A stretch of 64,000 nt of DNA from Streptomyces sp. NBC_00461 (GCF_036013935.1 NZ_CP107902.1:620001-684000); one strand, 5' to 3'. Counted from the first letter of the stretch, positions 7,568 to 17,286 are shown. Notes: a model not told the origin generated them from the letters alone. Translations and numbers: made by a program.

Positions 7568-8767
7568 TCATCGCCCGGCCGCGAGCACGGCACCGCGCCC
7601 GTGCTCGCGCCACGCCTGCTCTCGAAGTTCCGCGGACATCAACAACTCGACCGCCGTGCAGGCGAGCGCCTCCGTCGCCGCCAGCATCGCGCGGCGGCCG
7701 CGGTCGGAGGACGCCGCGGTGGCGAACTCCGGGGTGTGGTCGGAGCCGTCCGGATCCATGATCGCGACGAAGGGGTGGATGGCGGGCACGCGGCCGCTGA
7801 CGTTGCCGATGTCGGAGGAGCCCAGGTAGACGCCGGGCTGGGGAGGCGTCACGCTGATACCTGTGCGTGCGAGGTGCCGGGCGAACCGTCCCGACAGCAC
7901 CCCGCTGTCGCGGAAGTGCTCGTAGGACGGGGAGACGCGCCCGAACGTGACCGTCGTCCCCGTCGCCCGGGCCACCCCTTGAGCGCACGTCAGCAGCTCC
8001 CCCGCCAGCTCCTCCAGGGCGGTGGTCGTCCCGGCGCGCAGGCCGAACAGTCCCTCCGCGTACTCGGGGACGATGTTCGTCGCCACGCCCCCGTCGGTGA
8101 CGATGCCCTGCACATGTGAGGCCTCGGGGAGCCGTCTACCCACGACGGCAAGGGTGTTGAACAGCTGGATGAGGGCCGCGAGGGCGTCGATGCCCTCGGT
8201 CGGGTTCCCGGTGGGGTGCGCGGCGCGGCCGTGGAAGCCGACGCGGTATCGCGTCTGGGCGGTCAGGGGCGCCCACTGCCAGCTGTGCACGCCGGGATGG
8301 AACATCAGCGCGGCGTCGACGTCGTCGAACAGGCCCGCCTCGGTCTCGGCGGCCTTGCCACCGCCGCCCTCCTCGGCAGGCGTTCCCACGGCCCACACGG
8401 CCCCTGCGCCCTCCCCCGCGACGGCCCGTGCCGCGAGCGCGGCACCGAGGCCGGCCGCGGCGACCAGATTGTGGCCGCACGCGTGCCCGAGCCCGGGCAG
8501 GGCGTCGTACTCCAGGAGCAGGGCCACCGCCGGGCGGCGTATGCTTCCCGCCCGCGCGACGAACGCGGTGGGCATTCCGGCGAGACCACGCTCCACGACG
8601 AACCCCGCGCGTTCGAGTTCGCCGCTCAGCAGCCGGGCCGCCCGGTGTTCCTCGAAGGCGTACTCGGGATCCGCGTGCAGGGCGAGGGCGATGTCCCACA
8701 GGCGCTCCGCACGCAGAGCAACCTCCCTGACCACCCGTCCGACCGCCACGTCCACCGCGTCTGTCAC
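7568..8767 (-). CDS. M20 family amidohydrolase
   Basis: A 399-residue zinc-dependent M20 peptidase-family hydrolase of the aminoacylase / aminobenzoyl-glutamate hydrolase branch, which cleaves N-acyl amino-acid or related amide bonds in the cytosol. Metal-binding segments are visible: GLGHACGHNL, then GTPAEEGGGGK with the catalytic Glu pair, and MFHPGVHSW. The dimerisation domain contains GFHGRAAHPTGNPTEGIDA. GTG 8767 is chosen because GGGGAGG lies five bases upstream; an ATG at 8794 would add nine residues. Monocistronic by spacing. The physiological substrate cannot be read from the sequence. Confidence 0.88.
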   Translation of the reverse strand: MTDAVDVAVGRVVREVALRAERLWDIALALHADPEYAFEEHRAARLLSGELERAGFVVERGLAGMPTAFVARAGSIRRPAVALLLEYDALPGLGHACGHNLVAAAGLGAALAARAVAGEGAGAVWAVGTPAEEGGGGKAAETEAGLFDDVDAALMFHPGVHSWQWAPLTAQTRYRVGFHGRAAHPTGNPTEGIDALAALIQLFNTLAVVGRRLPEASHVQGIVTDGGVATNIVPEYAEGLFGLRAGTTTALEELAGELLTCAQGVARATGTTVTFGRVSPSYEHFRDSGVLSGRFARHLARTGISVTPPQPGVYLGSSDIGNVSGRVPAIHPFVAIMDPDGSDHTPEFATAASSDRGRRAMLAATEALACTAVELLMSAELREQAWREHGRGAVLAAGR

Positions 8768-8954
8768 GCCGGCCTCCCCAGGTGTGCCATCCATGTCGGC
8801 TCTTGTGGGCGGGTTCCATCAAGGCGGCGGCCCACACCCTGTCCGACCGGGCGAGCTGCGGTGGTCGGGCGTTAGCGCAGCGGGGGCCTGGGCACTCGGG
8901 GCTCGCGGTGGATCCGGACCGGGAGCCACCGCTTCCTGGCTGGAGGTGGAGAGC

Positions 8955-9518
8955 ATGGGACATGGTGGAAACGTCATCGACGAGCTGATGACCGATCACC
9001 GGGAGGTCGAGGAGCTGTTCGGCCGGATCGAGGCACTGCCGTCCGGAGACAAGGTCCGCAAGGTGTACGCCGACCAGGCCACGATGGAACTGGTGCGGCA
9101 CTCGGTGGCCGAGGAGGAGTACCTCTACCCGGCGGTGCGGGAACACCTGGTCAACGGGAACGCCATGGCGGACAGGGAGATCGAGGACCACTCCAAGGCC
9201 GAGCAGCTGATGAAGGATCTGGAGAGCTGCGAGGCGGGCGACGCGGAGTTCGACCGGCTGATCGGGACGCTGATGAGCGAGGTCCGTTCGCACATCGCCG
9301 ACGAGGAGCAGAACCTCTTCCCCCAGCTGCGCGCGGCGTGCACGGCGGAGGCACTCGACGACCTGGGCGACAAGGTCCGCCGGGCCAAGAAGCTGGCGCC
9401 GACCCGGCCGCACCCCTCGGCCCCGGACACCCCTCCCGCCAACAAGCTGCTGGCTCCGGGGGCCGGAGTGGTCGACCGGATGCGGGACGTGCTGAGTGGA
9501 CGCGGCAAGCACGACTGA
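8955..9518 (+). CDS. Hemerythrin-like HHE domain protein
   Basis: A 187-residue cytosolic protein with an all-alpha hemerythrin cation-binding domain. The likely diiron ligands follow the HHE spacing: His15 (TDHREVEELF), His49 and Glu53 (HSVAEEEYLYP), His79 (EDHSKAEQ), His113 and Glu117 (SHIADEEQNLFP). A Pro-rich linker (about 145-165) leads to a short amphipathic tail ending VVDRMRDVLSGRGKHD. ATG 8955 follows a GGAGG site. Such proteins in Streptomyces are thought to bind oxygen or NO or to act in redox stress; the role here is inferred. A second, unrelated-length HHE protein lies at 51206-51835. Confidence 0.88.
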   Translation: MGHGGNVIDELMTDHREVEELFGRIEALPSGDKVRKVYADQATMELVRHSVAEEEYLYPAVREHLVNGNAMADREIEDHSKAEQLMKDLESCEAGDAEFDRLIGTLMSEVRSHIADEEQNLFPQLRAACTAEALDDLGDKVRRAKKLAPTRPHPSAPDTPPANKLLAPGAGVVDRMRDVLSGRGKHD

Positions 9519-9554
9519 CGGAGGCCGGCCGACTGCCGGAGCGGGCGGCCCGTT

Positions 9555-10082
9555 TCAGGCGGTGAGCGGGAGGGGCGGCTTGAGCAGGTGCAGCAGCTGG
9601 TCCTGGTGGAGCGCGGCGACGGGGGCGAGCAGGTCGGGGTGGCGCAGCAGTGTCGCCGCCCGCAGGTCGCCGGCCTCGGGGGCGAGCAGGCGTCGGAACG
9701 CGACGGGCGTACCGGCCGTGTGGCTGCTCTCGGCGGCGGCTGCCACCGCGAGGGCGGCCAGTTCCGGGTCTCCCAGCAGGCCGGCCGCCCAGCTGGCGAC
9801 GACCTCGTCGACCCAGGTGCGCCAGGCATGGACTTCGGTGTCCTGGCCGGTGACGTCGTGCGCACCCGCGAGCCGGTCGAGCCGGGCGGATCCGCCCGAG
9901 CCCGCCATCCCGACGAGCGCGGCGTCCATCGGGGTCGGGTAGCGCAGCCAGGCCGCGACCGTGACGGCCTGGCGGGCCTGCGCCTCGCACAGGGCCGAGG
10001 CCAGGGCGCCATCACCTGAGGGGTAGGCGCAGGTCAGCCACTGGGTGGTCGCCGCGATCAGCGGGGAGAGGTCTGTGAGCAC
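9555..10082 (-). CDS. Hypothetical actinobacterial protein
   Basis: A 175-residue, mostly helical, Ala/Leu-rich soluble protein beginning MLTDLSPLIAATTQWLTCAYPSG, from a GTG start without an obvious ribosome site. It has no signal peptide, membrane segment or catalytic motif that I recognise. Codon usage (GC-rich third positions throughout, tight ending) supports a real gene. It is divergent from the DoxX-like gene and convergent with the hemerythrin gene. Confidence 0.6.
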   Translation of the reverse strand: MLTDLSPLIAATTQWLTCAYPSGDGALASALCEAQARQAVTVAAWLRYPTPMDAALVGMAGSGGSARLDRLAGAHDVTGQDTEVHAWRTWVDEVVASWAAGLLGDPELAALAVAAAAESSHTAGTPVAFRRLLAPEAGDLRAATLLRHPDLLAPVAALHQDQLLHLLKPPLPLTA

Positions 10083-10251
10083 TGCGGGGCCGTCCGTACT
10101 ACGTGGGAGGACTGGGAACTGGGCAAAGACGGTAGCTCGCGGTTGCCGGGGAGGAACATGCCCTCACCTCGCCCGATGACGTGGCATCGACCACAGCACG
10201 GCGGGGAACCCGGTGGCTCTCTGCACGCGCTCCTATCCCTGGGAGAAAGTC

Positions 10252-10785
10252 ATGAGCTTCCTGCGTCTGGTCGGCCGCCCCATGCTCGCCTCGATGTTCG
10301 TCGCCGGCGGACTGAACTCGCTGCGCGCTCCCGAGCAGGTCGCCCCCGTGGCCGAGCCCGTCGTCCAGCCCGTCACCGAGCGGATAGACGCTCTGCCCGA
10401 CCGCACCGAACAGGTCGTACGGCTCAACGGAGCCGTACAGCTGGTGGCCGGTCTGCTGCTGGGCACCGGGCGTCTGCCTCGGCCCGCCGCGCTGGCCATA
10501 GCGGCCACGCTGGTGCCGACGACGCTTGCGGGTCACCGTTTCTGGGAGGCGGAGGATCCCGACGAGCGCGCCCAGCAGCGCATCCACTTCCTGAAGAACC
10601 TGTCGATGCTGGGCGGTCTGCTGATCGCGGCCGACGACACCGCCGGCGCCCCCTCCCTGGCGTGGCGGGGCCGTCATGCCGCCCATGACCTGCGCCGTGA
10701 GGCTCATCTGGTACGGCGTTCCGTCGGTGCCACCGCACGGCCCGCCGCGGCGGTCGGCGGTGTCAGGGCCAAGCTGGCGCGCTGA
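10252..10785 (+). CDS. DoxX family membrane protein
   Basis: A 177-residue protein of the DoxX type. It opens with LRLVGRPMLASMFVAGGLNSL and has hydrophobic segments at about 8-24, 59-75 (VRLNGAVQLVAGLLLGTG), 80-96 and 118-131. The mid-region ERAQQRIHFLKNLSMLGGLLI is characteristic of the family. A basic amphipathic C-terminus follows. ATG 10252 is chosen because the residues encoded upstream are part of the leader. DoxX proteins are linked to thiol/redox stress at the membrane; the exact role is not known. The gene is convergent with the alpha/beta hydrolase gene, five bases away. Confidence 0.8.
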   Translation: MSFLRLVGRPMLASMFVAGGLNSLRAPEQVAPVAEPVVQPVTERIDALPDRTEQVVRLNGAVQLVAGLLLGTGRLPRPAALAIAATLVPTTLAGHRFWEAEDPDERAQQRIHFLKNLSMLGGLLIAADDTAGAPSLAWRGRHAAHDLRREAHLVRRSVGATARPAAAVGGVRAKLAR

Positions 10786-10790
10786 TCACC

Positions 10791-11573
10791 TCACCCGCCC
10801 GCAGGGGTCACGAACCGGTCGAGGGCACTGGTCAGCTCCGCCGGCTTCTCCACCGGCAGCTCGTGGCCGGCGTCGATGATGCGGATCACCGCGTCCGGGT
10901 AGTCCTTCGCCATGCGCAGCATCTGCTGCACCGGCAGCTGGATGTCGTGATAGCCGTGGATCATGAGGGTGGGTACGCGGATCTCGCCGACCCGGTCCAG
11001 TACGTCGAAGGCGCGCATGGCGCCGTAGAGCGTCATGACGACCTCGCGCGGGGTGTCGGCGGAGGACTTGACGTAGGCGCGGATCTCGTCGCGGGGGTGG
11101 CCGGGAGCGAAGGCGCGCTGGATGTTGGTGGCGACGAACAGCTTGTACGGGACGAGGGTCGAGGCCGCCATCAGCAGACCCCTGCCGCGGCTGAAGGCCA
11201 TGCGTCCGATGGAGTTGACCAGTACGAGGCGTTCGACCCGGTCGGGGTGGTCGAGGCTGATGGTCTGCGCGATCATGCCGCCCATCGAGTGGCCCACGAG
11301 AACCGCCCGGTCGACCTTCAGGTGGTCGAGGAGGGCGATGACGTCCCTGGCCAGCTCCGCGACGGTGCGCACCCCCGCCCCGCTGCTCTCGCCGTGACCG
11401 CGCAGGTCCAGGCGGATCACCCGGCGCTGCTCGGCGAAGTGCTTCATCTGGTGGTCCCAACGGTGCCGGTTCGCCGTCCAGCCGTGGATGAACACCAGAG
11501 GCACGCCGTCGCCGTCGCGGGGGCCCTCGTCGTCGTACGTCAGCGCTGCGCCGTCGACCTCGAGCTGCGGCAT
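10791..11573 (-). CDS. Alpha/beta-fold hydrolase
   Basis: A 260-residue serine hydrolase. Motifs in order are VFIHGW with the oxyanion strand, [10 protein letters not shown], the nucleophile elbow GHSMGG, the acid region [12 protein letters not shown] and the catalytic His in [14 protein letters not shown] 11573 has an AGGAGG site immediately upstream, and the 19 extra in-frame residues before it are not protein-like. The substrate may be an ester, epoxide or dihydrolipoyl-type compound; the family does not reveal it. The gene is divergent from the P450 gene with about 330 bases between the starts. Confidence 0.9.
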   Translation of the reverse strand: MPQLEVDGAALTYDDEGPRDGDGVPLVFIHGWTANRHRWDHQMKHFAEQRRVIRLDLRGHGESSGAGVRTVAELARDVIALLDHLKVDRAVLVGHSMGGMIAQTISLDHPDRVERLVLVNSIGRMAFSRGRGLLMAASTLVPYKLFVATNIQRAFAPGHPRDEIRAYVKSSADTPREVVMTLYGAMRAFDVLDRVGEIRVPTLMIHGYHDIQLPVQQMLRMAKDYPDAVIRIIDAGHELPVEKPAELTSALDRFVTPAGG

Positions 11574-11899
11574 CGGTGCCTCCTGAATGCGTCCGGTTAC
11601 TGGCGAGTAGGGTAGCGCTCGCCGAGGCACACGTCACCGGCGCGGGCAGAGGAAGCCGACGCAGGCACACGGTCGGGCCCCGTGCGGGCGCACGGAGCCC
11701 GGGATTCCGGGGGCACCCTTGCGGCTGTCCGTCTGCGCCTTGCGGAACCGGTCGGCAGGCCCGTCAGGGCCGGAATGTCGCGGCGAAGTTTCGCTCAACC
11801 GTGCGAGAGCGAGGGGTGGCGATGTGTACTGTGCTGCGAGTGTCCGTTGCAGGGGCCATGGATTTCGCCCTGCCCGCCTTCCGTTCCGGGAGATCCGTA

Positions 11900-13141
11900 G
11901 TGACCGTGACCGATCGCCTCGACCGCTTTGTCATCGACCCGTTCGGAGCCGACATCGCCGCCGAGAGCGCCCGGTTGCGCGCCCTGGGCCCGATCGTGCC
12001 GGTCGAGTTGCCGGGCGGCATCCCCGCCTGGGCACCAACCGGCTACGACACCCTGAAGGAACTGATCCTCGATCCTCGGGTCAGCAAGGACCCGCGGCTG
12101 CACTGGAGGTTGTGGCCCGAGCTGGGTGAACACCCCTCGTGGGGCTGGATATTGGGCTGGGTGGGCGTGGTCAACATGCTCTCCACGTACGGCGGCGACC
12201 ACGCCCGCCTGCGCAAGCTGGTGGCGCCGAGCTTCACCCGTCGGCGCACCGAGATGATGCGCGCACGGGTGGAGGCGATCACCGCGGAGCTGCTCGACGC
12301 ACTGGAGGCGGCGGGCGCCGACGGCCAGGTGGTCGACGTCAAGGCGCTGTTCGCGCAGCCGCTTCCCATGCGGATCATCTGCGAACTGTTCGGCGTGCCG
12401 GACGAGTTGGTGGACGCCACGGGTCGGCTGATCGCGGCCATCATGGACACCTCCGACCCGAGCCCGGAGCACGCCGCGTCCGTGCAGCGGCAGATCGGGA
12501 CGGTGCTGCCGGCGCTGATCGCCCACCGCAGCGAGCACCCCGGGGACGATCTGACCACCGAGTTGATCCGGGTGCGGGACGAGGACGGCGACCGGCTCAG
12601 CGACGAGGAACTGCTGTACACCCTGCTGCTGGTGATCGGTGCAGGGTACGAGACCACGGTCAACCTCATCGGCAACGCGGTCGTCGCCCTGCTCAGGCAC
12701 CCGGGGCAGCTGGCCGCCGTACAGGCCGGGACGACCGGCTGGGAGGGCGTCGTCGACGAGACGCTGCGGGTGCACCCGTCGATCGCCGCGCTGCCCCTGC
12801 GGTTCGCCGTCACCGACATCAAGGTCGGCGACGTCACGGTCCCCGCGGGCGACGCCATCATCACGACGTACGCCGCCGCGGGGCTGGATCCCGTGCGCTA
12901 CGGGCCGGACGCGGACGTCTTTGACGCGGCGCGCGGGGCCGAGGACCATCTGGCGTTCGGCATCGGGGTGCACCGGTGCATCGGCGCTCCGCTGGCCCGG
13001 GTGGAGGCGCTGACCGCGCTGCCCGCTCTTTTCGGACGTTTTCCCGGGATGCGGCTGGCCGTCGGCGAGGACGAGCTGCGGCAGGTGCCGTCGTTCATCG
13101 CGTTCGGCTGGCAGGAGGTGCCGGTGCGGCTGCGCGCGTAG
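11900..13141 (+). CDS. Cytochrome P450
   Basis: A 413-residue soluble class I P450 monooxygenase that needs a separate ferredoxin and reductase, neither of which is nearby. The I-helix motif AGYET is at 248-252, the K-helix E-x-x-R (ETLR) at 287-290 and the heme-binding loop [15 protein letters not shown] at 353-367 with Cys360 as thiolate ligand. GTG 11900 ([10 protein letters not shown]) has GGGAG seven bases upstream and gives the standard length; ATG codons at 11822 and 11858 would add an atypical leader. No biosynthetic gene cluster surrounds it, so a catabolic or orphan role is as likely as secondary metabolism. Confidence 0.92.
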   Translation: MTVTDRLDRFVIDPFGADIAAESARLRALGPIVPVELPGGIPAWAPTGYDTLKELILDPRVSKDPRLHWRLWPELGEHPSWGWILGWVGVVNMLSTYGGDHARLRKLVAPSFTRRRTEMMRARVEAITAELLDALEAAGADGQVVDVKALFAQPLPMRIICELFGVPDELVDATGRLIAAIMDTSDPSPEHAASVQRQIGTVLPALIAHRSEHPGDDLTTELIRVRDEDGDRLSDEELLYTLLLVIGAGYETTVNLIGNAVVALLRHPGQLAAVQAGTTGWEGVVDETLRVHPSIAALPLRFAVTDIKVGDVTVPAGDAIITTYAAAGLDPVRYGPDADVFDAARGAEDHLAFGIGVHRCIGAPLARVEALTALPALFGRFPGMRLAVGEDELRQVPSFIAFGWQEVPVRLRA

Positions 13142-13275
13142 AACCGCAAGGACCACGAAGACCGCAAGGGGGGCCCGACCGGTCCCCCGTTCCGGTCGTG
13201 CCCCGCCCATCGAACTTACGTCTAGGGCGGATCCGTTGTGTACCGCGTCAATGCCCGCTGCGGTCTGCGCAGGGC

Positions 13276-14826
13276 TCACTTGTGCACAGGCGAGCCCGGA
13301 TGGTCCCGGTTCGTCCGGTTGAGGTCGGGCTGGTCGAGGTCGCCGAGGGCCAGGTGGGCGAGCACGACCTCGTAGAGATCGGTGCCGGAGGCGAGCAGTT
13401 GGCGTTCGAGGACGGGTTCCGCGCTGCGCACGTGCTCGCGCACCGTCTGCGCGTGCACGCCGAGGAGGTGGGCGGCGCGTTCGGCGTTGCCGCCTGCCGC
13501 GATCCAGGTGCGCAGGGTGCGGCGGAGGTCGCGGGCGTCGGACTCCAGGCGGCCGAGCAGGTCGTGTGCCCAGGTGCGCAGTGCGGGCCCGGCCAGCAGG
13601 TCGCCGAGCCGAGGGTCGGCGGTGTCCGTGGTGCCGGCGGTGTCGACGGGACCGGTCTCGTGGGGTTCCTCCGGCAGGCCGACGCGGGCGTTGATCGCGA
13701 GGTGGACGACGGCGCGGGCGGGGAGGTCGGAGAAGTCCGCGCGCAGCAGGCCCTCCACGCGTTCCATGCGGGCGCGGACCGTGTTGCGGCTGACGCCCAG
13801 GACCTTGGCCGCGTTCACGGCGGTGAACTCCAGGCCAAGGCGGGTGGTGGCGAGGAGTTCGGCGCGGGTGTGGTGCGCGAGTGTGTCCAGCGGGCGCAGG
13901 ACCTCGGTCGTCCAGCCGTGGAGCACGGCCGGGTCCATCAGGCGTTCGGGGTGGGTGCGTTCGGCGTAGACGGCTTGCTTGTCGGGCCGGAAGCGGGCGA
14001 CGGCGAGGGCGCTGACGGCCTGTCCGTAGCCGGTCGCGGTGCGGACGAGGCTCTGCGGGGCGCTGCCGCCGAGGAAGGTGCCCGGCCGCCTGCCGACCAG
14101 CAGGCGCAGCTCCGCGGCGGCCGCGTCGTGCGGAGCGACGACGATGACGTGCGCGTCCACGGCGGGGCAGCGCACGACCAGGGCCTGCTCGTCCGTCGCG
14201 TCCAGGCATTCCTCGGCGATGCGGTCGCGGTCCTGGGCGCCGGCTTCGAGCACGTAGACACAGGCGGTGTCGGTGTCGAGCAGGCCGGGCCACAGCCCTG
14301 CGGCGACACGACGGGCGGAGATGGTGTCCTCGACCATCAGGAGTTGCAGGATGGCCAGGCGCAGATCGGACGTCGCCCGTTGCAGACGGCGTCCGGCCAT
14401 GCTCGACTCGTGTGCCCTGAGCAGGAGTTCGACCACCTGGGCGGTGTGGGTCACGATGTCCGAGGCCCGGCGGTCGAAAGGTTCCGTGCGGGACACCACC
14501 AGCACACCGGCCGAGGCGGGCTGCGGCAGCTCCACTCTGACGAGGCGCAGGTGACGCCCTTCGTCGTCCCAGGCCGCGGAGGCGATGCGGCCGGAGACGA
14601 TGTCCGCGACGAGGCCCTCGTCCAGCGGTGTCGGCGTTCCGGCGAGGAGGCTACCCGTGTCGTCCTGCAGACAGGCCGTCCCGTGCACCGCGTCCGCGAG
14701 CCAGGCGGCGACCCGGCGGATGTCCCGTCCGGTCGGCCGGAGGTGGTCGAGCAGTTCCTGTGCCCACGTCGTGCCGTCGGCGCCCGTCACCTGCGCAGGG
14801 CGGGCCCCGTCCTTTCGGCCAGCCAT
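13276..14826 (-). CDS. PucR-type transcriptional regulator with two C-terminal HTH units
   Basis: A 516-residue regulator. The N-terminal and middle part has a GAF/GGDEF-like sensing layout. Near the end are two successive PucR-type helix-turn-helix units: LEFTAVNAAKVLGVSRNTVR, and about 110 residues later GGNAERAAHLLGVHAQTVRE. Most PucR proteins have one, so the tandem arrangement is notable. Start ATG 14826 was chosen for the GGAG/AAGG site just before it; ATG 14847 is possible. The gene stands opposite the P450 and beside an SGNH esterase on the same strand. The target is unknown. Confidence 0.82.
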   Translation of the reverse strand: MAGRKDGARPAQVTGADGTTWAQELLDHLRPTGRDIRRVAAWLADAVHGTACLQDDTGSLLAGTPTPLDEGLVADIVSGRIASAAWDDEGRHLRLVRVELPQPASAGVLVVSRTEPFDRRASDIVTHTAQVVELLLRAHESSMAGRRLQRATSDLRLAILQLLMVEDTISARRVAAGLWPGLLDTDTACVYVLEAGAQDRDRIAEECLDATDEQALVVRCPAVDAHVIVVAPHDAAAAELRLLVGRRPGTFLGGSAPQSLVRTATGYGQAVSALAVARFRPDKQAVYAERTHPERLMDPAVLHGWTTEVLRPLDTLAHHTRAELLATTRLGLEFTAVNAAKVLGVSRNTVRARMERVEGLLRADFSDLPARAVVHLAINARVGLPEEPHETGPVDTAGTTDTADPRLGDLLAGPALRTWAHDLLGRLESDARDLRRTLRTWIAAGGNAERAAHLLGVHAQTVREHVRSAEPVLERQLLASGTDLYEVVLAHLALGDLDQPDLNRTNRDHPGSPVHK

Positions 14827-14942
14827 CTCGGCCTTCTCCTCGTCCATCGCATCGACCTCGGCATATCGGTCGGGGACGTTACCTCACGTATGCCCGAAGG
14901 CGACACGAGTACGACGTCCGTACGGCGATGCGACGACGACCT

Positions 14943-16127
14943 TCACACTCCGCGAACGCCGAACACACCTCCCTCGGCGAAGGCCAGTTCGGCGAAGCGT
15001 TCGCCGATGCGGAGGTGGGTGGCGGCATCCGGGTGGAGCTGGTCGGGCAGCGGGAGTTCGGCGGAGTCGGACTCCCCGTACAGGTCGCGTCCGTCGAGGT
15101 AGTGCAGGTTCGGGTCCTCGGCCGACCGTTGGGCCACTATGCGGTTCAGCTCGTCCCGGATCACGCCGAGGGCCAGTTTCCCGTCGGCACGTTCCGCCGG
15201 ATCGCCCATGGCGTGGAACTGCAGCCTGCCGTCGCCGAGGGAGGTGAAGTCGATGGCGCTCGGGCCGGGCGTGTCCTCGTGCATCGGGCACAGGATGGGT
15301 GAGACGACCAGCAGCGGTGTGGTGGCGTGGCCTTCGCGGACGGTGTCGAGGAAACCGTGGACGGCCGAGGTGAACGCGCGCAGGCGCATCAGGTCGGTGT
15401 TGACCAGGTTGATGCCGATCTTGACGCTGATCAGGTCGGCGGGGGTGTCGCGCAGCGTGCGGGCGGTGAACGGGTCGAGCAGGGCGCTGCCGCTCAGTCC
15501 GAGGTTGATCAGGTCCACGTCGCCGAGGGAGGCGGCGAGTGCGGGCCATGTGGTGGTGGGGCTCGCCGCGTCGGAGCCGTGACTGATCGAACTGCCGTGG
15601 TGCAGCCACACCTTGCGGCCGCTCGGCGGTGCGGGCTCCACCGGGGCGTCGGTGCGCAGGGCGACCAGTTCGGTCGTCTCGTTGTGCGGGAGCCAGATCT
15701 CCACGTTCTTGTCTCCCTCGGGCAGGCCGGTGAAGCGCAGGGTGCCCACGGGGCCGGGACGGAGCTCGGTGGTGCCGGCGGCCATGTCGACGGTCACGGT
15801 GTTGCCGCCCGTGACGCTCGCCCGGCCGGCCGCGCGGCCGTCGACGAGGAGGTCGTACACGCCGTCGGGACGCGGCGGGGCACCGACGTAGACGCGCTTG
15901 GTGGGCAGGGTGTCCAGTTCGACGGCGGTGGCACGCGTACGGAAGGCCAGCCGTACACCCGAGGGCTGGGACTCGGCGCCGGCCAGCTGTGGATCGGTGC
16001 ACTGGGCGCGGGCCCGGGCGGGCAGTCGGTGCGGCAGTACGCCGTGTTCGGTGTGTTCCACGTCGAGTGCGCCGCGCAGCAGGTCGGCCGTGATCGGCGT
16101 GGTGATCCAGTCGTACGTGGTCTGCAT
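14943..16127 (-). CDS. SGNH/GDSL-family esterase
   Basis: A 394-residue hydrolase. An N-terminal beta-rich domain (1-165) typical of SGNH_N precedes the catalytic SGNH fold. Block I reads GSSISHG (178-184) with Ser180 at the nucleophile position (D of GDSL replaced by S). Block II is NLGLSGS (208-214), block III contains IGIN (237-240) and block V is PDQLHPDA with the Asp/His pair. No signal peptide is seen, so it is probably cytosolic. ATG 16127 is chosen because the in-frame sequence before it is the antisense end of the TetR gene. It follows the TetR gene by 17 bases on the same strand and may share its operon. Confidence 0.85.
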   Translation of the reverse strand: MQTTYDWITTPITADLLRGALDVEHTEHGVLPHRLPARARAQCTDPQLAGAESQPSGVRLAFRTRATAVELDTLPTKRVYVGAPPRPDGVYDLLVDGRAAGRASVTGGNTVTVDMAAGTTELRPGPVGTLRFTGLPEGDKNVEIWLPHNETTELVALRTDAPVEPAPPSGRKVWLHHGSSISHGSDAASPTTTWPALAASLGDVDLINLGLSGSALLDPFTARTLRDTPADLISVKIGINLVNTDLMRLRAFTSAVHGFLDTVREGHATTPLLVVSPILCPMHEDTPGPSAIDFTSLGDGRLQFHAMGDPAERADGKLALGVIRDELNRIVAQRSAEDPNLHYLDGRDLYGESDSAELPLPDQLHPDAATHLRIGERFAELAFAEGGVFGVRGV

Positions 16128-16143
16128 GTACTCCGCCTGTCGG

Positions 16144-16722
16144 TCAAGTGGTGGGTGCGGTGGGCCAGTTGCGCAGCAGGGCGTCAAGGGCGTCAAGGAT
16201 CCGCGTCCAGGACTCCTCGGAGCCGGGGGCGCTGTGGCTGAAGCCGCCGGCAGTCTCCAGGCTCGAGTAGCCGTGGAAGACGCTGCCAAGCAGCCGTACG
16301 GCGTGCGTCTCGTCCGGTTCCGTCAGGTGGTAGCCGCGCAGGATCGCCCGCGTCATCCGGGAGTGGCGGATGCCCGCGCCGGCGGCGGCCGTCTCGGGGT
16401 CCAGTCTCAGCCGGGCCGCGGCCGACCGGCCGGGGTGTTCGCGGCCGTAGTCGCGGTAGACGTTCGCGAAGGCCACCAGGGCGTCCTTGCCGGCCCGGCC
16501 GGCCAGGGCGTCGGCGGCCCGGTCGGCGAGCTCCTCCAGGGCGAACAGGGCGATCCGTGTCCTGAGGTCCTGGGAGTTGTGCACATGCGAGTACAGACTC
16601 GCGACCTTGACGTCGAAGCGCCGGGCGAGCTCCGAGACGGTCACCTGGTCGAAGCCCACCTCGTCGGCGAGCTCAGCACCGGCCCGCACCACACGCTCCG
16701 TGGTCAGCCCTACACGCGCCAT
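16144..16722 (-). CDS. TetR family transcriptional regulator
   Basis: A 192-residue one-component repressor. The N-terminal HTH is clear: TTERVVRAGAELADEVGFDQ, then TVSELARRFDVKVASLYSHV. The C-terminal domain (about 75-190) resembles the WHG/TetR_C type, with RAILRGYHLTEPDETHAVRL. ATG 16722 has a GGAGGG/AAGG ribosome site, and the nine residues upstream of it are leader. The gene is divergent from the FBP-domain gene, and a perfect palindrome lies between the two start codons, so it probably represses both itself and that gene. Ligand unknown. Confidence 0.9.
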   Translation of the reverse strand: MARVGLTTERVVRAGAELADEVGFDQVTVSELARRFDVKVASLYSHVHNSQDLRTRIALFALEELADRAADALAGRAGKDALVAFANVYRDYGREHPGRSAAARLRLDPETAAAGAGIRHSRMTRAILRGYHLTEPDETHAVRLLGSVFHGYSSLETAGGFSHSAPGSEESWTRILDALDALLRNWPTAPTT

Positions 16723-16755
16723 AACCACCCTTCCCTCCGCCTGAAGCAATTATGT

Positions 16756-16778
16756 TTTGCCTAAAGCTTTTAGGCAAA
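16756..16778. promoter_or_regulatory. Perfect TetR-type operator between divergent TetR and FBP genes
   Basis: Arms TTTGCCTAAA (16756-16765) and TTTAGGCAAA (16769-16778) form a perfect 10-bp inverted repeat with a 3-base spacer. It is AT-rich against the GC-rich background, with its centre 25 bases before the ATG of the FBP gene and 45 bases before the TetR ATG. It should block both promoters when bound. Assignment to the adjacent TetR protein is inference from position and symmetry. Confidence 0.75.
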
Positions 16779-16791
16779 TTACCGTGTTCTT

Positions 16792-17286
16792 ATGGAACCG
16801 CTGACCGAGCAAGAGATCCGTGCCGCGTTCGTGAACTGCACCAAGGGCGAGGCCAAGCGCCTGAACATCCCCCGCGACCTGGCCCTCCAGCCCTGGGAGG
16901 ACCTCGACTACCTCGGCTGGCGCGATCCACAGGCTCCCGACCGCGCCTACCTCGTGGTCGAGCTGGAGGGCCGCCCCAGGGCCCTCGCGATGCGCTCCTC
17001 CACCGCCGGTTCCTGGCAGGCGCGGCGCAGCATGTGCTCGATGTGCCTCACCACCCACTCCGGTGGGGTGTCCCTGATGGTCGCGCCGAAGGCGGGGAAG
17101 GCCGGACAGCAGGGCAATTCGGTGGGCGCCTACATGTGCAGCGATCTGGCCTGCTCGCTGTATGTACGCGGCAAGCGGGACGCGGGCATCGGCGCACGGC
17201 TCCACGAGACGGTCACCCTGGAGGAGAAGATCGAGCGGACCGTGGCGAACGTCGCCGCGTTCGTCGCCAACGTGACCACGGCATAA
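16792..17286 (+). CDS. FBP (FusB-like) treble-clef zinc protein
   Basis: A 164-residue protein whose C-terminal half matches the zinc-binding FBP domain of FusB-type elongation factor G-binding proteins. Four cysteines form the treble clef: Cys82 and Cys85 (MCSMC) and Cys116 and Cys121 (YMCSDLAC). The N-terminal half is helical (LTEQEIRAAFVNCTKGEAKR). In Firmicutes, FusB binds EF-G and frees ribosomes stalled by fusidic acid. Whether this actinobacterial relative does so is untested. Tight control by a divergent TetR regulator with a perfect operator suggests an inducible, possibly antibiotic-related, role. Confidence 0.82.
   Translation: MEPLTEQEIRAAFVNCTKGEAKRLNIPRDLALQPWEDLDYLGWRDPQAPDRAYLVVELEGRPRALAMRSSTAGSWQARRSMCSMCLTTHSGGVSLMVAPKAGKAGQQGNSVGAYMCSDLACSLYVRGKRDAGIGARLHETVTLEEKIERTVANVAAFVANVTTA

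Noticed and set aside
11900..13141. P450 as part of a biosynthetic gene cluster
   Set aside because: Neighbours are an alpha/beta hydrolase and a PucR regulator; no PKS, NRPS, terpene synthase or ferredoxin gene is nearby.
13142..13275. GGGGG/CCCCC pair after the P450 gene as a terminator
   Set aside because: A five-base stem with an 11-base loop is too weak to claim.
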